From Aspidiotus rigidus (Eukaryota > Arthropoda > Insecta > Hemiptera > Diaspididae), in assembly GCA_035079385.1 (NCBI GenBank), contig JAVHKY010000047.1, positions 2,542,001-2,606,000 of the forward strand: a stretch of DNA of 64,000 nucleotides. The letters are read 5' to 3'. This document shows, one piece after another, positions 32,862 through 45,464 of this stretch. Made by a program: the position numbers and the translations under genes. How positions within the stretch are numbered: the stretch's first letter is position 1; each line of letters starts with the position of its first letter. The notes under the pieces were generated by a model. It had not been told where the DNA came from. It saw nothing but the letters and a program-made list of their open reading frames with translations, and ran no database searches.

Positions 32862-33200
32862 TCTGAAATTCAAATTATAAAACCCACACGAGTCAATTTT
32901 CGCTTCGGTTTTCGAAGAACGCCGACGTCGAGAAATATTGCCGGAAGTTGACGTCCGAGAAAATTCCAAAACGGTTATCCTGACGGATGTGACATGACGT
33001 CGAACCGAGGTTTCTTCAATTATCTTACACTCGGATAAAAAGGCACGTACGGCAAACAGCAGCTGTTGTTCGAAACGTCGTACGCTCTATGAATTATTTA
33101 CGATTCGTGATCGTGTATCACATGTAGCACGCGCGGACGATATTACGCCGGTGTCATTTTTTGTACCTATACGTCGATCGTAAGAAACTCCCAGGAGTTG
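32862..33200 (-). promoter_or_regulatory. 5' UTR exon and promoter region of isoform A (inferred)
   Basis: A minus-strand GTAAGA donor at 33028-33023 could splice a non-coding first exon (3' end 33029) to the acceptor at 32863, a 166-bp intron. The flank above it (33.0-33.9 kb) is visibly richer in CpG (CGTACG, GACGTC, TCGTACG) than its surroundings, as expected of a promoter. The start site was not pinned down. Confidence 0.4.
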
Positions 33201-34155
33201 AGCGAGACGATTAGAACTACTCGCGAATAATTAGAATTTAGCGAATGTCCGAAGAAGGCGCCATAATAGATACGAAATTTCAAAATTTAAAAAATATACA
33301 CGAAAACGGAGATTATACGATGCAAAAATTGGACACTTTTAATGATCGCGAAAAATCAACGCGTTTTTAATCGTTTGCACGACGTACACGTAGGTATACA
33401 AGCACATTAATTATAACCTTCGAATGAGTCAAGTAAACAAGATATTTTAGCAGAAATAAAATTCTCGACGTGAGAATTCAATCGAGTCAAGTTCGTACGA
33501 TACGAAAACGGAAGAAATATGGACGCGAACTTGTGCACTATGTTCATAAATTGGTGAAATATCGCGATAGGAACGTAGGCAGGTACGGAATTCGTGGTCG
33601 TATCTCGGAAATGACGAGAAGTTAATATCTGCGTATACACGGTTAGACAAGGGCGAGAGTTGCATGTTCGAGCATCGATCGCAGCTTTTGTCCTTTATAC
33701 AACAGCGGACGGCAAGCGAAGCTTTCCGAAAGGTGCGCGCGGTCCACGCTTGACTATACGTCACGTTTGCGGAAAATTCCTACGTTCGTATTCCAGCTCT
33801 TTCCATGATAAGCGAACTGCGGAAAGTGAAACGACCATCCACATGCGAAGCGTCGAAAGAGATGTTTCGTAGCGAGCTGATTTGTCGCCTCATTTCGGAT
33901 GCAGCACCTTTTGAATGCTTCTAAACTAGCGCGCCTGACGCAACTTTTTAATACTATTTTCTAGCAGTATTCTCAAATATTACTGAGAGAAAACGAGATG
34001 ATAGGAGTGCTCGAACTATAAGAAGGATTTTTGCTGTTCGTCAACAATATTTCTCTACCTTTGATTTTTTTGAGATTTATTTTCCCTGACCCAAACGAAT
34101 TTTCCAAATTTTCAGCAACGTTCTAACAAGATTGTCTACAATATTTCCGAATTTT
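33201..34155. other. Upstream flank of isoform A, no gene
   Basis: CpG-rich to about 33.9 kb. Overlapping short frames on both strands have no motifs. Confidence 0.5.
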
Positions 34156-34159
34156 TAAA

Positions 34160-34740
34160 TTTCATAATAACCACTGGCATACATAAAGCAGGACAAGTAC
34201 CATGGTGGTCCACAGAAATTGAGAAAGCTATCAAAAACCATAAGAAAGCCCTTCGAAGATACAATTCTACCCACAACTTATCCGACTTTATTGAATACAA
34301 GCAGAAATTCCCGTCCTTCGGACAGAACACTTATACGTTCCTGACAGAAACCTGTCATTTCTTAAAGTTTGACGATCCCTCTTCACCTGACCAACTACTC
34401 ATTCTGAACTGTTACCCTATCTATTCTCTGATCCCTGCCCCTCCTTGAAAGGCCCTCTCCATCTTTTTAATATTTTCTTTCATCCTCAATGCTTATCCGG
34501 TATGTTCTCTGATTGATACCACACCCTGAAAAATTTTCTCAATTCGCTGGATCTATAAAAATTAAACATTTCCACACCTGCACACATTTACTCTCATTTA
34601 ACTTGTGACCCTACTGTCCGCAATGTAATGCAGAACTATATTTATCAACCAATTGTTAACTGTGAACTCATTGTCCTATTATTGGCTTCCCGCTGTTAAA
34701 CGGCACTTCAAGTCTTTAAATAAATAAATAAATTAATTAA
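34160..34740 (+). pseudogene. Internally deleted I/Jockey-group relic with (TAAA)n tail
   Basis: The frame KAGQVPWWSTEIEKAIKNHK then KALRRYNSTHNLSDFIEYK is the typical stretch just before RT in this group. The RT is missing. The fragment ends in a zinc-knuckle-like remnant and a tail of TAAATAAATAAATTAATTAA at 34716-34745. Confidence 0.6.
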
Positions 34741-34839
34741 TTAATAATCGTCAACACCCGACTTGTCCCTGTGACACCCCATTCACCAAAAAAGAGATCA
34801 TCTACAGAAGGTCACATCCCGTTACTGATCATATTCCCA

Positions 34840-36980
34840 CCTGATATTAGGCGGTAACCACCCACTTAACACTTTCTTACCCATCCGACTGTCTTCTCTT
34901 CGATCCACTATCCAGTATGCTAGGCAAAAACTCTACAAAATCATCTGTTCTTCTTTCATTATAAACCATACTACTCTTTTCTGTCTGTCAATGTATTCCC
35001 TTTTGAAGTATCTAGCCCTACTGTCGGAATCTTCGTTGAAGTTGGTCCCCCCACCCCTAAATGCCGCTTCCTAACTCTCACTGCCAATCTTCTTGTATCC
35101 GCAGTTTAATTCACTCACCTTCCAATCTACGCTCCCGCATTCTGCCGACATAATTCTCTCCCCTTGAACCTGAATTATTCAATCACCTCAAGTTGAACCA
35201 TCTACTCCCTACCAACCATCCATTTCTCCATACCTAAACTCTCCCGTAAATATCTGGCTCGATCTAGCTGATCATCTCCAAACTCACAACACTATATGCC
35301 GACAACTCATTAGAAACATTATCCCTAAACCAATTTTCCGACGCATCAGCCCTACTTTACCAACGGATCTAAATTTGGACCCAAAACAGGGTACGTGTAC
35401 TCGATCCAAGGAGTCATAATTAGTCGTTGATTGAAAAATTCTGCCTTCATTTTCACTACCAAACAAAACGCCATATACTCGAGCCTTTATCTCCATTTTC
35501 TCACCCCAGCTCAAATATCCATTGTTAACTGACTCTTTTTCATCTCTTCTGGTTATACAGGACTCTTATACAACTAATTCCCCAAATACTCGCATTCATT
35601 TACTCCTGCAATCACCATTATCAATTTCTACATCTGTATCCTTCCTGTGGATTCCGAGTCACGTCAACTTCCCGGAACATGACGCCATTGTTTTTGCGAC
35701 CAAAGTTAACAATAAATCTACAACTCTTTTCTGTCAGTCAATGTATTCGCTTCTGAAGTGAATCAAGCCCTAATTAACAACGATCTAGCCCAACTCTCAG
35801 CCTCTGCATTGAAGCTAGTGACTCCTCCTCCCTTTAGTTGCCGCTTCCGAACTCTCATTGTCAATTTTCTTATATCCACAGCTCAATTCACTCAGCTTCC
35901 AATGTATGCATCCGCACTCTGCCGACATAATTCTCTCATCCTTCCTCTTAAGACTGAATTATTCAATCACCTCAAGTTGAACCAACTACCCCCCTATCAT
36001 ATCATCCACTTCTCTGTAGCTAAACCCTCTCCCAAGTATCCGACTCGGGCGAAACTATATACCGACAACTCATTTGGAACATTATCTCAGAACCAATTTT
36101 TTCCGAACCACCAAACTTTTTTAAATCTGGTCGACCTAAATTAGGATACGCGTACTCGATCCAAGGAGTCAAAATCAGTCTTGATTGAAAAATGTTGTCT
36201 CCATTTCCTCCAAACTAAACTCCATACACCCTTGTCTTTCTCATCTCCATCTCTCCTCATCCCAGCTCAAATTTCTAGTGTTAACTAACTCACTTTCATT
36301 TTTCCGGGATATACAGGTCTCTTATTCAACTAATTCCCTAAATCAGCGCTTTCATTTACTCCTGCAATCACTATCATCCACTTCTACATCTGTCTCTTTC
36401 ATGTGGATTCCGGGGAACTATTCAAACACCTCAAATTGAACCATCTACCCCCTGCCATATCATCCACTTCTCCATAGTTAACCCCTTTCCCAGATATCCA
36501 AATCGATCTAGTTGATAATCTCTGAACTAACAACACTATAATACACTAACAACTTATTAGGAACATTATCTCTATACCAATTTCACAATCCACCAGCCCC
36601 CCTAAATCTGGATCTAAAATAGAATACATAAACTCGATCCAAGGAGTCATAATCAGTCGTTGATTGAAAAATTCTGCCTCTATTTTCACTATACCAAACA
36701 AAACTCTATAGTATACAGATCTCCATCTCCTCACCCCCTGCTGAAATTTCTACTGCTAACTGACTCACATCTCTCCTGGCTTTATTGAACTCACGTTCAA
36801 CTAATTCTCAAATCATTCCATTCATTTATTCCTGCAATAACTATCACTCACTTCTACATCTGTATCCTAAAATTCCGGGTCACATCAACGTCTTGAAATA
36901 TGACGCAATTGTTTTCGCGAAAATTCTTTTCTATCCAAAAAATTTCTGTCCCTGTACTTACCGCTACTACTGACCTTAGA
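34840..36980 (+). repeat. Three direct copies of a degraded RNase H segment from the I/Jockey-group family
   Basis: The block GTACTCGATCCAAGGAGTCA...GATTGAAAAATTCTGCC recurs at about 35397, 36152 and 36635. Each time it is followed by RNase H remains, best at 35522-35700 (LLTDSFSSLLVIQDS and SVSFLWIPSHVNFPEHDA), again at 36185-36439 (VSFMWIPGNYS) and at 36720-36930. The preceding block CACCTCAAGTTGAACCA recurs at about 35190, 35970 and 36427. This is segmental tandem duplication of a dead element, with spacing of about 780 and then 460 bp. Confidence 0.65.
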
Positions 36981-37764
36981 AACTATTACCGATCCCTGAT
37001 ATTTGACTCCCGCCATGACTTTTGTAAAACTCGAGTGGGAAGGAGCTGAGAACATCGATTACCAAAAAATCGCGCCAAGTCTATCACGAACTCTCTCGTG
37101 AACACATACGCGGGTAATTTTCAAACGCCTTCTTTAATTAATTAAAACTATATTTTAATTTTACGAGCACATCAAAGCTACCATTGAAAAATCAACTGGC
37201 CTCTAAACTCTGAAACATCTACAACCTTAGCGATTACACACACTACTTTACGATTACACGAACAAAATGTGTCTACCATTCATCCCCTATGGGATTTTTC
37301 GGGGTGAAAAAAAGTCTTAAACCTTCCCACTCGACATATGAAGCTATTTTCGCGGAGTTTGAGATGAGTCGAGGCGGTAGGAGCTGAGAACATCGATTAC
37401 CTAAAATCGCGCTACGTCTAATAGTACCTCTCCATGGCAATTCACCAACCCGATTTTCAAAATTATATTTGGTTGCCTAGTATGAAAAAACGGAAATTTT
37501 TTTTGGTACCAAGAATACACGTACAAAAGCAGTAGCCAATATACGATTAATTTTCAAGCTTTATTTCAACTTTTTCGGTGAACTTTATTCAATTTTGGAT
37601 AGGAAAAAACAATCCTCGACATAATTTCCGTATAATGTTAAATTTTCATCGAATTTCAATGGGTGGGGGTAGAGATTACCCGTTACATGCGATTCCATTT
37701 TTCAGCTTTATAATATAAAAAAAAATATTAATAAAAATACGACCTCCACCTTTCACTCCTTCCT
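36981..37764. other. Intronic DNA without recognisable features
   Basis: A short segment (GGAGCTGAGAACATCGATTACC) recurs at about 37050 and 37390. Nothing else was seen. Confidence 0.5.
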
Positions 37765-38480
37765 GAACTGTCCGATACAATTTAGCTAAAAAAATAGCTA
37801 AAACCGAATATTACGTGTATTCTATTACTATATATTATAAACTATAGATATAAGCGTAAAATGAATTGCCTAGCAAAATAATACTAAAAACTGTGCCCTT
37901 TTCCTCACCGCGATTCATACCTAATTTACCCGATACAATTTAGCTAAAAAATAGCTAAAACCGAATATTATACGTGCATTCTATTACTGTAGATTTAAAC
38001 TATAGATATAAGAGTAAAATGAATTACCTAGCAAATTCGAAGAAAAAAAAAACGATTCAATTCTACATCGAGCATCGAATCTACCTATCTGCGTAAAATG
38101 AATTGCTTAGCAAAATAGAAGAAAACAACGATTCAGTCTCACATCGATTACCTCGCCTCTTCCAAACGACCGCACCTCAGACTATAGATGTCCAAATTCT
38201 CGATAAAAGGTAGCCAACTTTGTTGGATGTAAGGCAAGAGAAAATGAATTTGACGAAAATTTTCAATGACACCACACAGTACACACATGTGTTCTATGAA
38301 CATCAGCGTGAAAATGAATGACTCAATAGCAAATTGAAAGAACTCAATCGCCCTCTGCATCACATAGGTACCTAATTTACCCGATACAATTAAGCTAAAA
38401 AATAGCTAAAGCCTAATATTATAACAGTAACGATCTTCTCTTTGCACTTCATACCTCATTTTATCCGATACAATTTAGCA
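37765..38480. repeat. Tandem array with unit of about 150 bp (CCGATACAATTTAGCTAAAA)
   Basis: CCGATACAATTTAGCTAAAA starts at about 37770, 37930 and 38381, with a shortened copy near 38465. It is followed by ATAGCTAAAACCGAATATTA and GTAAAATGAATTGCCTAGCA blocks. Units between are diverged. Non-coding. Confidence 0.65.
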
Positions 38481-39525
38481 CTTCGCAAATTGAAGGATAA
38501 TTAATTTGCCAAAAAGTTCTGATGACGTCACAATGTCCACATAAATACATAATGATAGAAAGTATCTAATGAAAGAGAGGCAATAGGCAAAACAGAAAAT
38601 AGTAGTCATACCAAAATATGATGATCCTTATCAATATCAACTTTTTGAATCAAAAATCACTTCAATTGTAAGAAGTAAAATAAGAAAAGCAATTGAAATA
38701 TTTGAAAATGGAATTGAGTAACACGGGTAGTTCCGGGAGTTGGAAACTGTGTTGGAAATGATTACACAGGACAGAGGATACGACTGAGATTACATTGTAC
38801 GAAGTATGTTGATTCTGAAGAGTAGGACAGGAAAAAAGGTGATAGATAGTCGACTATCTTCATAATAAGATTTATATGAAGGTGGAGCATGAAAACCCAG
38901 GAGGAGATGAGAGTGGATGAGTTGAGAGTGACCAATTCTAAGTCGAGCAAAGATAACCTCTTTATGGTGGGAATTTCTGTTTGATGAAGCCTGAGGATGG
39001 GTTCACTTTTAATGATTCCAAGTCTGTTGCGTTATTTTTTTTAAGTGAGTGATACCGGTAACAAGAAGCTAGGATTAAGAAATAATAACAGTTTTTATGA
39101 TTGTCAGTAGTTACCAGGTGGGATTGGTAATTTTGGGTGAGCGGGTGAAGTCTTTAGATGCACAATCAGTTTCATCATGTTGAGGGTAACTGATGTGAAC
39201 TGAGAATTGAATAAAAGATACGTTTTGTACATATGAGTGTAGAAAAGTATGAGCCTAAACCTAATGATAATCTCAACTATAGACACGTCATGTGAGAAAT
39301 TGAGAAGAATATGTAGGCCTATTCAGGAAAAGTAGGTCTACAAGGACCTGGACAGAGTAAGGATTGTAATGAAGCTTTCAATCAGATTTCTATAATTAAA
39401 CCAAAAAAAGTTCAATTGAAGGTTGTAATATAAAAAACAATCACGTCTTTAATAAAGTTGAATAAGGAATTCCCACATCCTCTTCTATGGGACGGATTGG
39501 TTTTGATATTGAGAATTGAATTCAA
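38481..39525. other. Intronic DNA without recognisable features
   Basis: Purine-rich on the + strand. No gene or element was recognised. Confidence 0.5.
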
Positions 39526-39529
39526 AATT

Positions 39530-39960
39530 GGAGAAGTTCCAAAAAGATAGGAATTAGATTTGATAGAATTTTGAAAATTGAGCTAACTATAGCAGGAGGG
39601 ACTCGGAAAAATTGAGACTTTCGAGCTCTATTATGATAGATAAGGGGTAGGAAAAATTTTAAATATCAAAGGAGTCAGATTTGGAAACATTTCTAATATC
39701 GGGAATCGAGCTATATATGACGGGAGAGGAACTTGGAAAAAATTGAACCATCAGAGGAGTTGAAATTGAAAACGCATTTTGTACATCGATCTATACAATT
39801 ATGACAAGTGGATAACTTGAAAAAATTTCAACTTTCAAGCTATATTTTTTATGGGAGGAACATGAAGGAATTTTAACTTCCAAGATACGTTGTGTATGAC
39901 AGGAAAAGGACTTGGAAAAATATCAATTATCGTTCTAGGTAAATGGCGAGATGCCAAAAT
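39530..39960. repeat. Degenerate minisatellite (GACTTGGAAAAATTTCGAC-type unit)
   Basis: About seven units of 50-60 bp share GGAAAAATT(G/T)..ACTTTC.AGCTA followed by TATGA(T/C)AGG.GAGGAACTTGG. The same unit recurs at 43430-43640, 48980-49250, and singly near 7300, 25740 and 45085. Confidence 0.55.
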
Positions 39961-41035
39961 TTTCAAAAATCCCTCCCCCTATGGAACAGGTTTCCTATTA
40001 AACCTCGATTCAGGTTAAGTAGTTGACATCATAAAAAACTGGAGATGGTCTTAACATCATCAGGATTCAACAGAAGAATCCCTATAGAATAGTGAATTAC
40101 AAAAATCAGGACTCGACGTCAAAAATAACTGTTAGTTGGAGGTGGGTGGACCCAAAGGAATATATTGAGGGTCTTGAGAAATTTTGTTCGGATTAAACTA
40201 AATGAAGGAAGGGATTTTCAAAGTCTCAACTTGATCAACTCGAGAATAGAAGGAGGAGTTATTTTATTTGCATGTAAAAAAGAGAGGACATAGAACTAAT
40301 CATGGCTGAAGATTGGAATGACCGAAAAAAAAAATGATACTGTCAACATATAATACACACAAAATTTCAAAAAAAAATTTATATAGAGAAAAAGTGAAAG
40401 AGAAAAAGGAAAATGAATGAATTAATCTTAGAATCGAAACGTTTTTCTTCCATTAATTTGTAGATTAGAGGAGGATGACACGTAGAATCAATTATCACCG
40501 TATGGATAATTAATTGGAGGAGATGGATGCAGAAAACTGAAAAAGAAGAACAGAAAGAGACGGAAAATGGAAGAATGTGATACTGACAAAGAGAACAATT
40601 CGGAAGACTCAGGAAACGATAAAGAAATGAAAAAAAGAAAAAGGTTGTATGGAAGAACAAAACAAGTAAAGAATGAAAGAGTGTAAAATTGAACGAAATT
40701 AATTAAGCAGATTGAATTGAACTATGAGATGAAGAGGTACAAAGAAAATAGTGTATCTAAATAAGAAATTCCAAATAATATTAAAGCCCAGGGTTACTCC
40801 CTTTGTTTCATGTACCTCACCCAAATTCCTGAATAACAGGATTAAAAGTAGCTATGAGTACTTTGTGTTTGCATAAAAATTTTGAATACATCAGGTCCAA
40901 AGAAAAGTTATCTGGAGAATTTCTTTCTTTTTTTTCTTTTTCTTTTTTTTTTTTTTTTTTTTCAATATCTAGAGTATATACATAATATCTAGATAATTTA
41001 TCGAGGTTATTAAAAATTATTCCTGTTCATATGTT
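39961..41035. other. Intronic DNA without genes; poly-T tract
   Basis: A pyrimidine tract (mostly T) lies at 40920-40963. A 93-codon minus-strand frame at 40379-40660 is a shadow of purine-rich low-complexity sequence. Confidence 0.5.
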
Positions 41036-41039
41036 TTCT

Positions 41040-43080
41040 ATCTGCGGTTCTTGCAAATTGCCCTCCAGTTTACTTTTTCAAGTATTGTGGAGCTTTCCTT
41101 CGATAGGTCCGACCGTAAACTTGAGAACCGGATCAATTCTAGCAAAGGCAAAAGTTCTAATCCATTCTGGTAAAAAACGGTCCTGGAGCTCATTTCTATC
41201 AACTATAAATAAGGCCGTTCCCGACTCCATCATGTGGAGGAATATTAAGAGGTTAACGGGAAAGAAACAATCACATTATATCACCCAGATCAAAAATCAG
41301 AATCAGATTATAACCGACCCCCTACATATTGCGGAAATTCTCACCTCTCACTACGAATCAGTTTCATAAAGTAAAAATTACGACGCAAACTTTCAAGCTC
41401 AAAAAAAAATACCTGAAATGTCCCCAATCAATTTTTTCATCGAAAACTTAGACCTTCCCATCACCCTTATTGAAATCAACATTTCCATTCAAGCAGACAT
41501 CAAAAGCACATCACCAGGCCCAGACAGAATACACCCATACATGCTAAAGAACTTACACGAAAACTCGATAACCTACATTCTTAATTTATACAATGAAGTT
41601 TTCAAACAAGGTCAAACTAGCTACCATTATCCCAATACTTAAACCTGGCTCTGTCCCATCCTACCGTCCCATAGCATTAACCAGCGTTTTGGGAAAAATT
41701 TTCGAACACATTTTAAACAAGAGACTAATATGGTACCTTGAATCAAACAACCTCATCTCACAATATCAGTTCGGATCACGTAAGAAAATAAGCACCACCC
41801 ATGCTCTAGCCGACTTACAATACTATATTCAAGACGCACACATATCAAAATCAAGCCTGTACACAATATTTTTTGACCTTGAGCAAGCCTTCCCACGAGT
41901 CTGGAGGTATCTTATTGTCCAAAAACTATACAACCATGGCCCCCTAACATCCTCAAAACATTCCTTGAAAATAGACTTATAACTGTACGGATCCAAAATA
42001 AGACTTCATCACCTCACAGTATACAAAATGGCGTCCCTCAAGGGTCGGTATTCAGCGTCTTCCTGTTTATGGTCGCCATAAACGATATAACCAACAACAT
42101 AGAACCCTCTCTTACCCAAAGACTCTACGCAGACGACTATAGTATATCCGTCAAATCCAAATTACCAAGCCGAGCACATCGCCTTCTCCAAGATAACCTC
42201 AACAAGCTATCAAACTGGGCATCAGAAAACGGTTTTCGTTTTTCAGAAAAGAAAACACAACTAATAATTTTTCGCCACCGAAGACTTATCTCAACTATAC
42301 CTCCCCTCACACTAAACAAAAAACAAATTCACATCCTTAATACAACAAAATTTCTCGGCCTCATATTCGATCGAACTTCAACCTGGATACCACATATTAA
42401 ATACCTTAAAGGAAAATGTAATCGCACTCTGAATGTCCTCAAATATCTCGCGCATCCTAGCACAGGGTGCAACAGCAAAATTTTATAACAATTATACCGC
42501 AGCCTGATTCGCTCACAGCTTGACTACTGGGCCCCAATTTATTGCAAAGAAACCAGCTCTCTCAACTTTAGACCCAATCCAAAACTCGGTGCTTTTCGAA
42601 CAAGCCCTAGCCTCAGCCTTTGTGCTGAAGCTAGCGAACCTCCTCTCGAATACCGCAGACAGATACTTACGACCTCTTTTCTGACCAACATATCCTCGAA
42701 CCCAAACACACCGACTTTCGACCATTTTTTCCTCCCCAACAACATAGAAAATTTCTCTTTGGACACCACAAAACACATGAAACTCAACCTGGAACGAAGT
42801 AAAGAACAAAAATTCACCTTCTACCCTCTACTTCCTATCTTCAACTCCATCCCTCCATGGGCACTACACACAGCTAATTTCCAAGACGAATTCACCAAAT
42901 TCTCATCTTCCACTCCCAACACACAGCTCAAAAAAGAAATTGAAAATTTCTTAAAAAACCACCACTCAGACATCCTTTGTTTCACAGACGGTTCAAAACT
43001 TCACAATAAAAGTGGGATAGCCTTATAATTCTCTTTTCAGCTTTCGAATACGAAACAAATTTAGACATGTATCGTGTCTG
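41040..43080 (+). mobile_element. I/Jockey-group non-LTR retrotransposon relic (pre-RT to RNase H)
   Basis: Same family as 483-3341, and it extends further 5'. Frames in order are: the pre-RT domain (41131-41369: SIMWRNIKRLTGKKQSHYIT), SPGPDRIHPYMLKNLHENS, then after a shift ATIIPILKPGSVPSYRPIAL, TIFFDLEQAFPRVWRYL (motif A), NGVPQGSVFSVFLFMVAIND (motif B), and RLYADDYSISV (motif C) in the 42069-42488 frame. The thumb follows (LNVLKYLAHPSTGCNSK), then FRTSPSLSLCAEASEPPLEY and an RNase H start CFTDGSKLHNKSG, where it breaks off near 43030-43080. At least four frameshifts or stops make it dead. + strand, antisense to the host gene. Confidence 0.88.
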
Positions 43081-43975
43081 TTTCGCACTCCCAACCCCTC
43101 AATTCTCCGAAGTTGCGAGGTCACAACCCCCAATGGCGACACAAACCCCCTAATCCCATTTAAAACCGCAAATTTCGCGAGGCCGCTCTTTCTTTATAAT
43201 AAACTATGACGAAATCAGCCGTTTGTCTGAGGCCTCTTCAACTATGACGACATTAACCGTGACCCCGAGCCTGCTTCTGAAATTTGCGAGTTCAACCCAC
43301 CTGCCCTTATCCTTGTAATCTACAAGTAGTTTAGTATAAGCTTTTATACTGCTGTAGATAGAAAAAGTAGCGAGAAATTCCCCTATCAAAAACAGACTCG
43401 AAAAATGTCGAGCTCTGAATGCTTATAAAGAAGACATTTGAAGAAATTTTCAACTCCAAATTCTTATCATGGAAGAGTTCGACGAGATTTGGAGCTCCAA
43501 ACTAGATAGGATGAACTTAGAAGAATTTCAGACTCCGAACCCTTCTTGGGAGAGGACTTGAAAAACTTTGAAGCTCTGAACCTCTATAGAGGCGGTACTA
43601 GAAAAAATTTTGTGCTACTAGAAACGTGCGCGCTCCCCAAGGGCTTGTGCTCTACTACAAATAAAACAGTACATTTTTCTATTAGGAACAGGATAAGCGA
43701 GCGCTTAGGCGACCACTTCTTAATCTCTACGTCTTTGAAGGGTGTACAATGAGACCCCTCTTCAAAACTAAAGGGTGGAAGCCGGCTATTTTTCAGATCA
43801 GGAGCTCGAAGCCGGTTCCCAAAAAGCAGGAAGCTAGAATCGGGTCAGAGCTGCAGCTATAGGGGCTAGAAAAAAGAACGGAGCGGCTACGGGTAAGGAG
43901 CTCACGACTCTTCTAGCTCCTTTGCCGTTTTTGGCTTCTATAGTAAGCTTATTTCGCAGCGGGCAGCGCTAGAAT
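43081..43975. repeat. Intronic DNA with a decayed minisatellite (about 43430-43640)
   Basis: Units such as GAAATTTTCAACTCCAAA, GAGTTCGACGAGATTTGGAG and GAGGACTTGAAAAACTTTGA match the 39.5-kb array. Further right are GGAGCTCGAAGCCGG-like words of low complexity. No gene. Confidence 0.45.
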
Positions 43976-44222
43976 TGCGCCGCAGCGGAGAGAAATCTTG
44001 AAGAGGTATCAAAACTATGGCCGTATTTGGGAGAAAAATGGAAAAGTTGAAATAACATTTGAACAAAGCAGATTTGGCTTCTTAACATCTAAACGCACGT
44101 TCTACAAGTTAGATGGGGTGACACAACCTTCAATTCCGCTTCATTCAAAAGTTATTCCAAAGTTTTCATTTTTCTCCCACGCAGGCCATAGTTTTGATAC
44201 CTCTTACGATTTCGGCAGCGCG
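43976..44222. mobile_element. MITE-like element with inverted ends (GAGGTATCAAAACTATGGCC)
   Basis: GAGGTATCAAAACTATGGCC (44003-44022) pairs with GGCCATAGTTTTGATACCTC (about 44184-44203). Pairing extends inward through GGGAGAAAAATG/CATTTTTCTCCC and outward through GCG..GC/GC..CGC and AAATC/GATTT. About 247 bp, no credible ORF. Confidence 0.65.
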
Positions 44223-45293
44223 TTGTTAGTGATCCTGGCGAATGCCACGTTCGAAATAGTGGTTCATTGAAAATGTTGCAAAAAACGAATCTATTACCTA
44301 TTTAAATTATTCAGCTTTTCTTTGAATACAGTTGTTGCCCTTTCCCTTTCCACCTTGTTCATTTTCTCTTTTTCAACTTTTCCAGCCTTTCAATGAACTA
44401 GATGCGTTGAAGCATTGAAAATGCAAACTGTTTCGCTGTAAAACGACCACACACACAAAGACAGAATACTTGCATACAGTTCAGAGCGCTAAAATCGGCA
44501 AAATTGAGAAGACAATGTGGGATCTGAGCGTCATTTCTGAAAACTGGGAGCCAGAAGAACCAGCTCCATTCAAACAGCTAAACATCTCCTAAAAGATCCG
44601 GTAGCCATACCTTGGCTTCGAACTAGACCTTGAGAGGTGGAGCTCAATTGGACTCTCCGATTCAAAAAAAAAGGGAGCGAAGCCGCTGTTCTGGCTTTTT
44701 GGAGCCAGCTCACCACCTCTACTCAAAATTGAAATCTTAACGTCTTACCAGGAGCGTTCATGAACTCCAGTGATCGGGTCAGTACGATTTTCTTGCTGGT
44801 CCACAGTCTCGTGTACCCTCTAGCAGTCAAGCTTCTGCAAATTGGCCACTCATCTCCTTTTTTGCACTTGCTCTCGTTTGTCTCATTGTCGTTCAAGTAC
44901 AAAGAGTGGCAATCTGCGCCCTGGAGGAAATCAAAAACCTACGATCATCATCCTTCCAGGAGACGATTTCGATTATATTTTCGAGGTCCGGTTTCATTGG
45001 ATCTGACCACACATGTTTACATAGTAGGAGTACTTGAGTTTCGTAGATGGGTTGAAAACGTAAAATACGAATGAGGGTGAAGGGGACCTGGAAAAATTTC
45101 AACTTCTTAGCCAAATGAATAGGCGGTCTCGAAAACACCGAGTAATATGAAAGGAGGGGGCTTGAAAAAATTTTTCTGAAAGTACAAGGAGAAGTGGGAA
45201 TGAGAAAATGTCTCCTACGATCTTGATATCCGAATAAATCTCCCTATCTTTCATTCTATCAATAAATTCTTATATTTTTAACCTTTAATCTGC
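44223..45293. other. Intronic DNA without recognisable features
   Basis: The short frames here show no motifs. One stray unit of the GGAAAAATTTCAAC minisatellite lies near 45085. Confidence 0.5.
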
Positions 45294-45464
45294 GACCCGT
45301 CTTAGACAACCTTTGTCCCTAAAGTTGCACACCTTTATTTTATCCCGATACATCTTTATTGATTCTGCATTATGACCGACCCGTCTTAGACAACCTTTGT
45401 CCCTAAAGTCGCACACCTTTATTTTCGCCCAGTACGTATATTTATTGTTTCGCATTATGACTGA
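45294..45464. repeat. Tandem duplication, two units of about 84 bp
   Basis: GACCCGTCTTAGACAACCTT and TGTCCCTAAAGT(T/C)GCACACC occur at 45294 and again at 45378, each followed by TTTATTTT(A/C)(T/G)CCC and ending GCATTATGAC. Confidence 0.75.
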
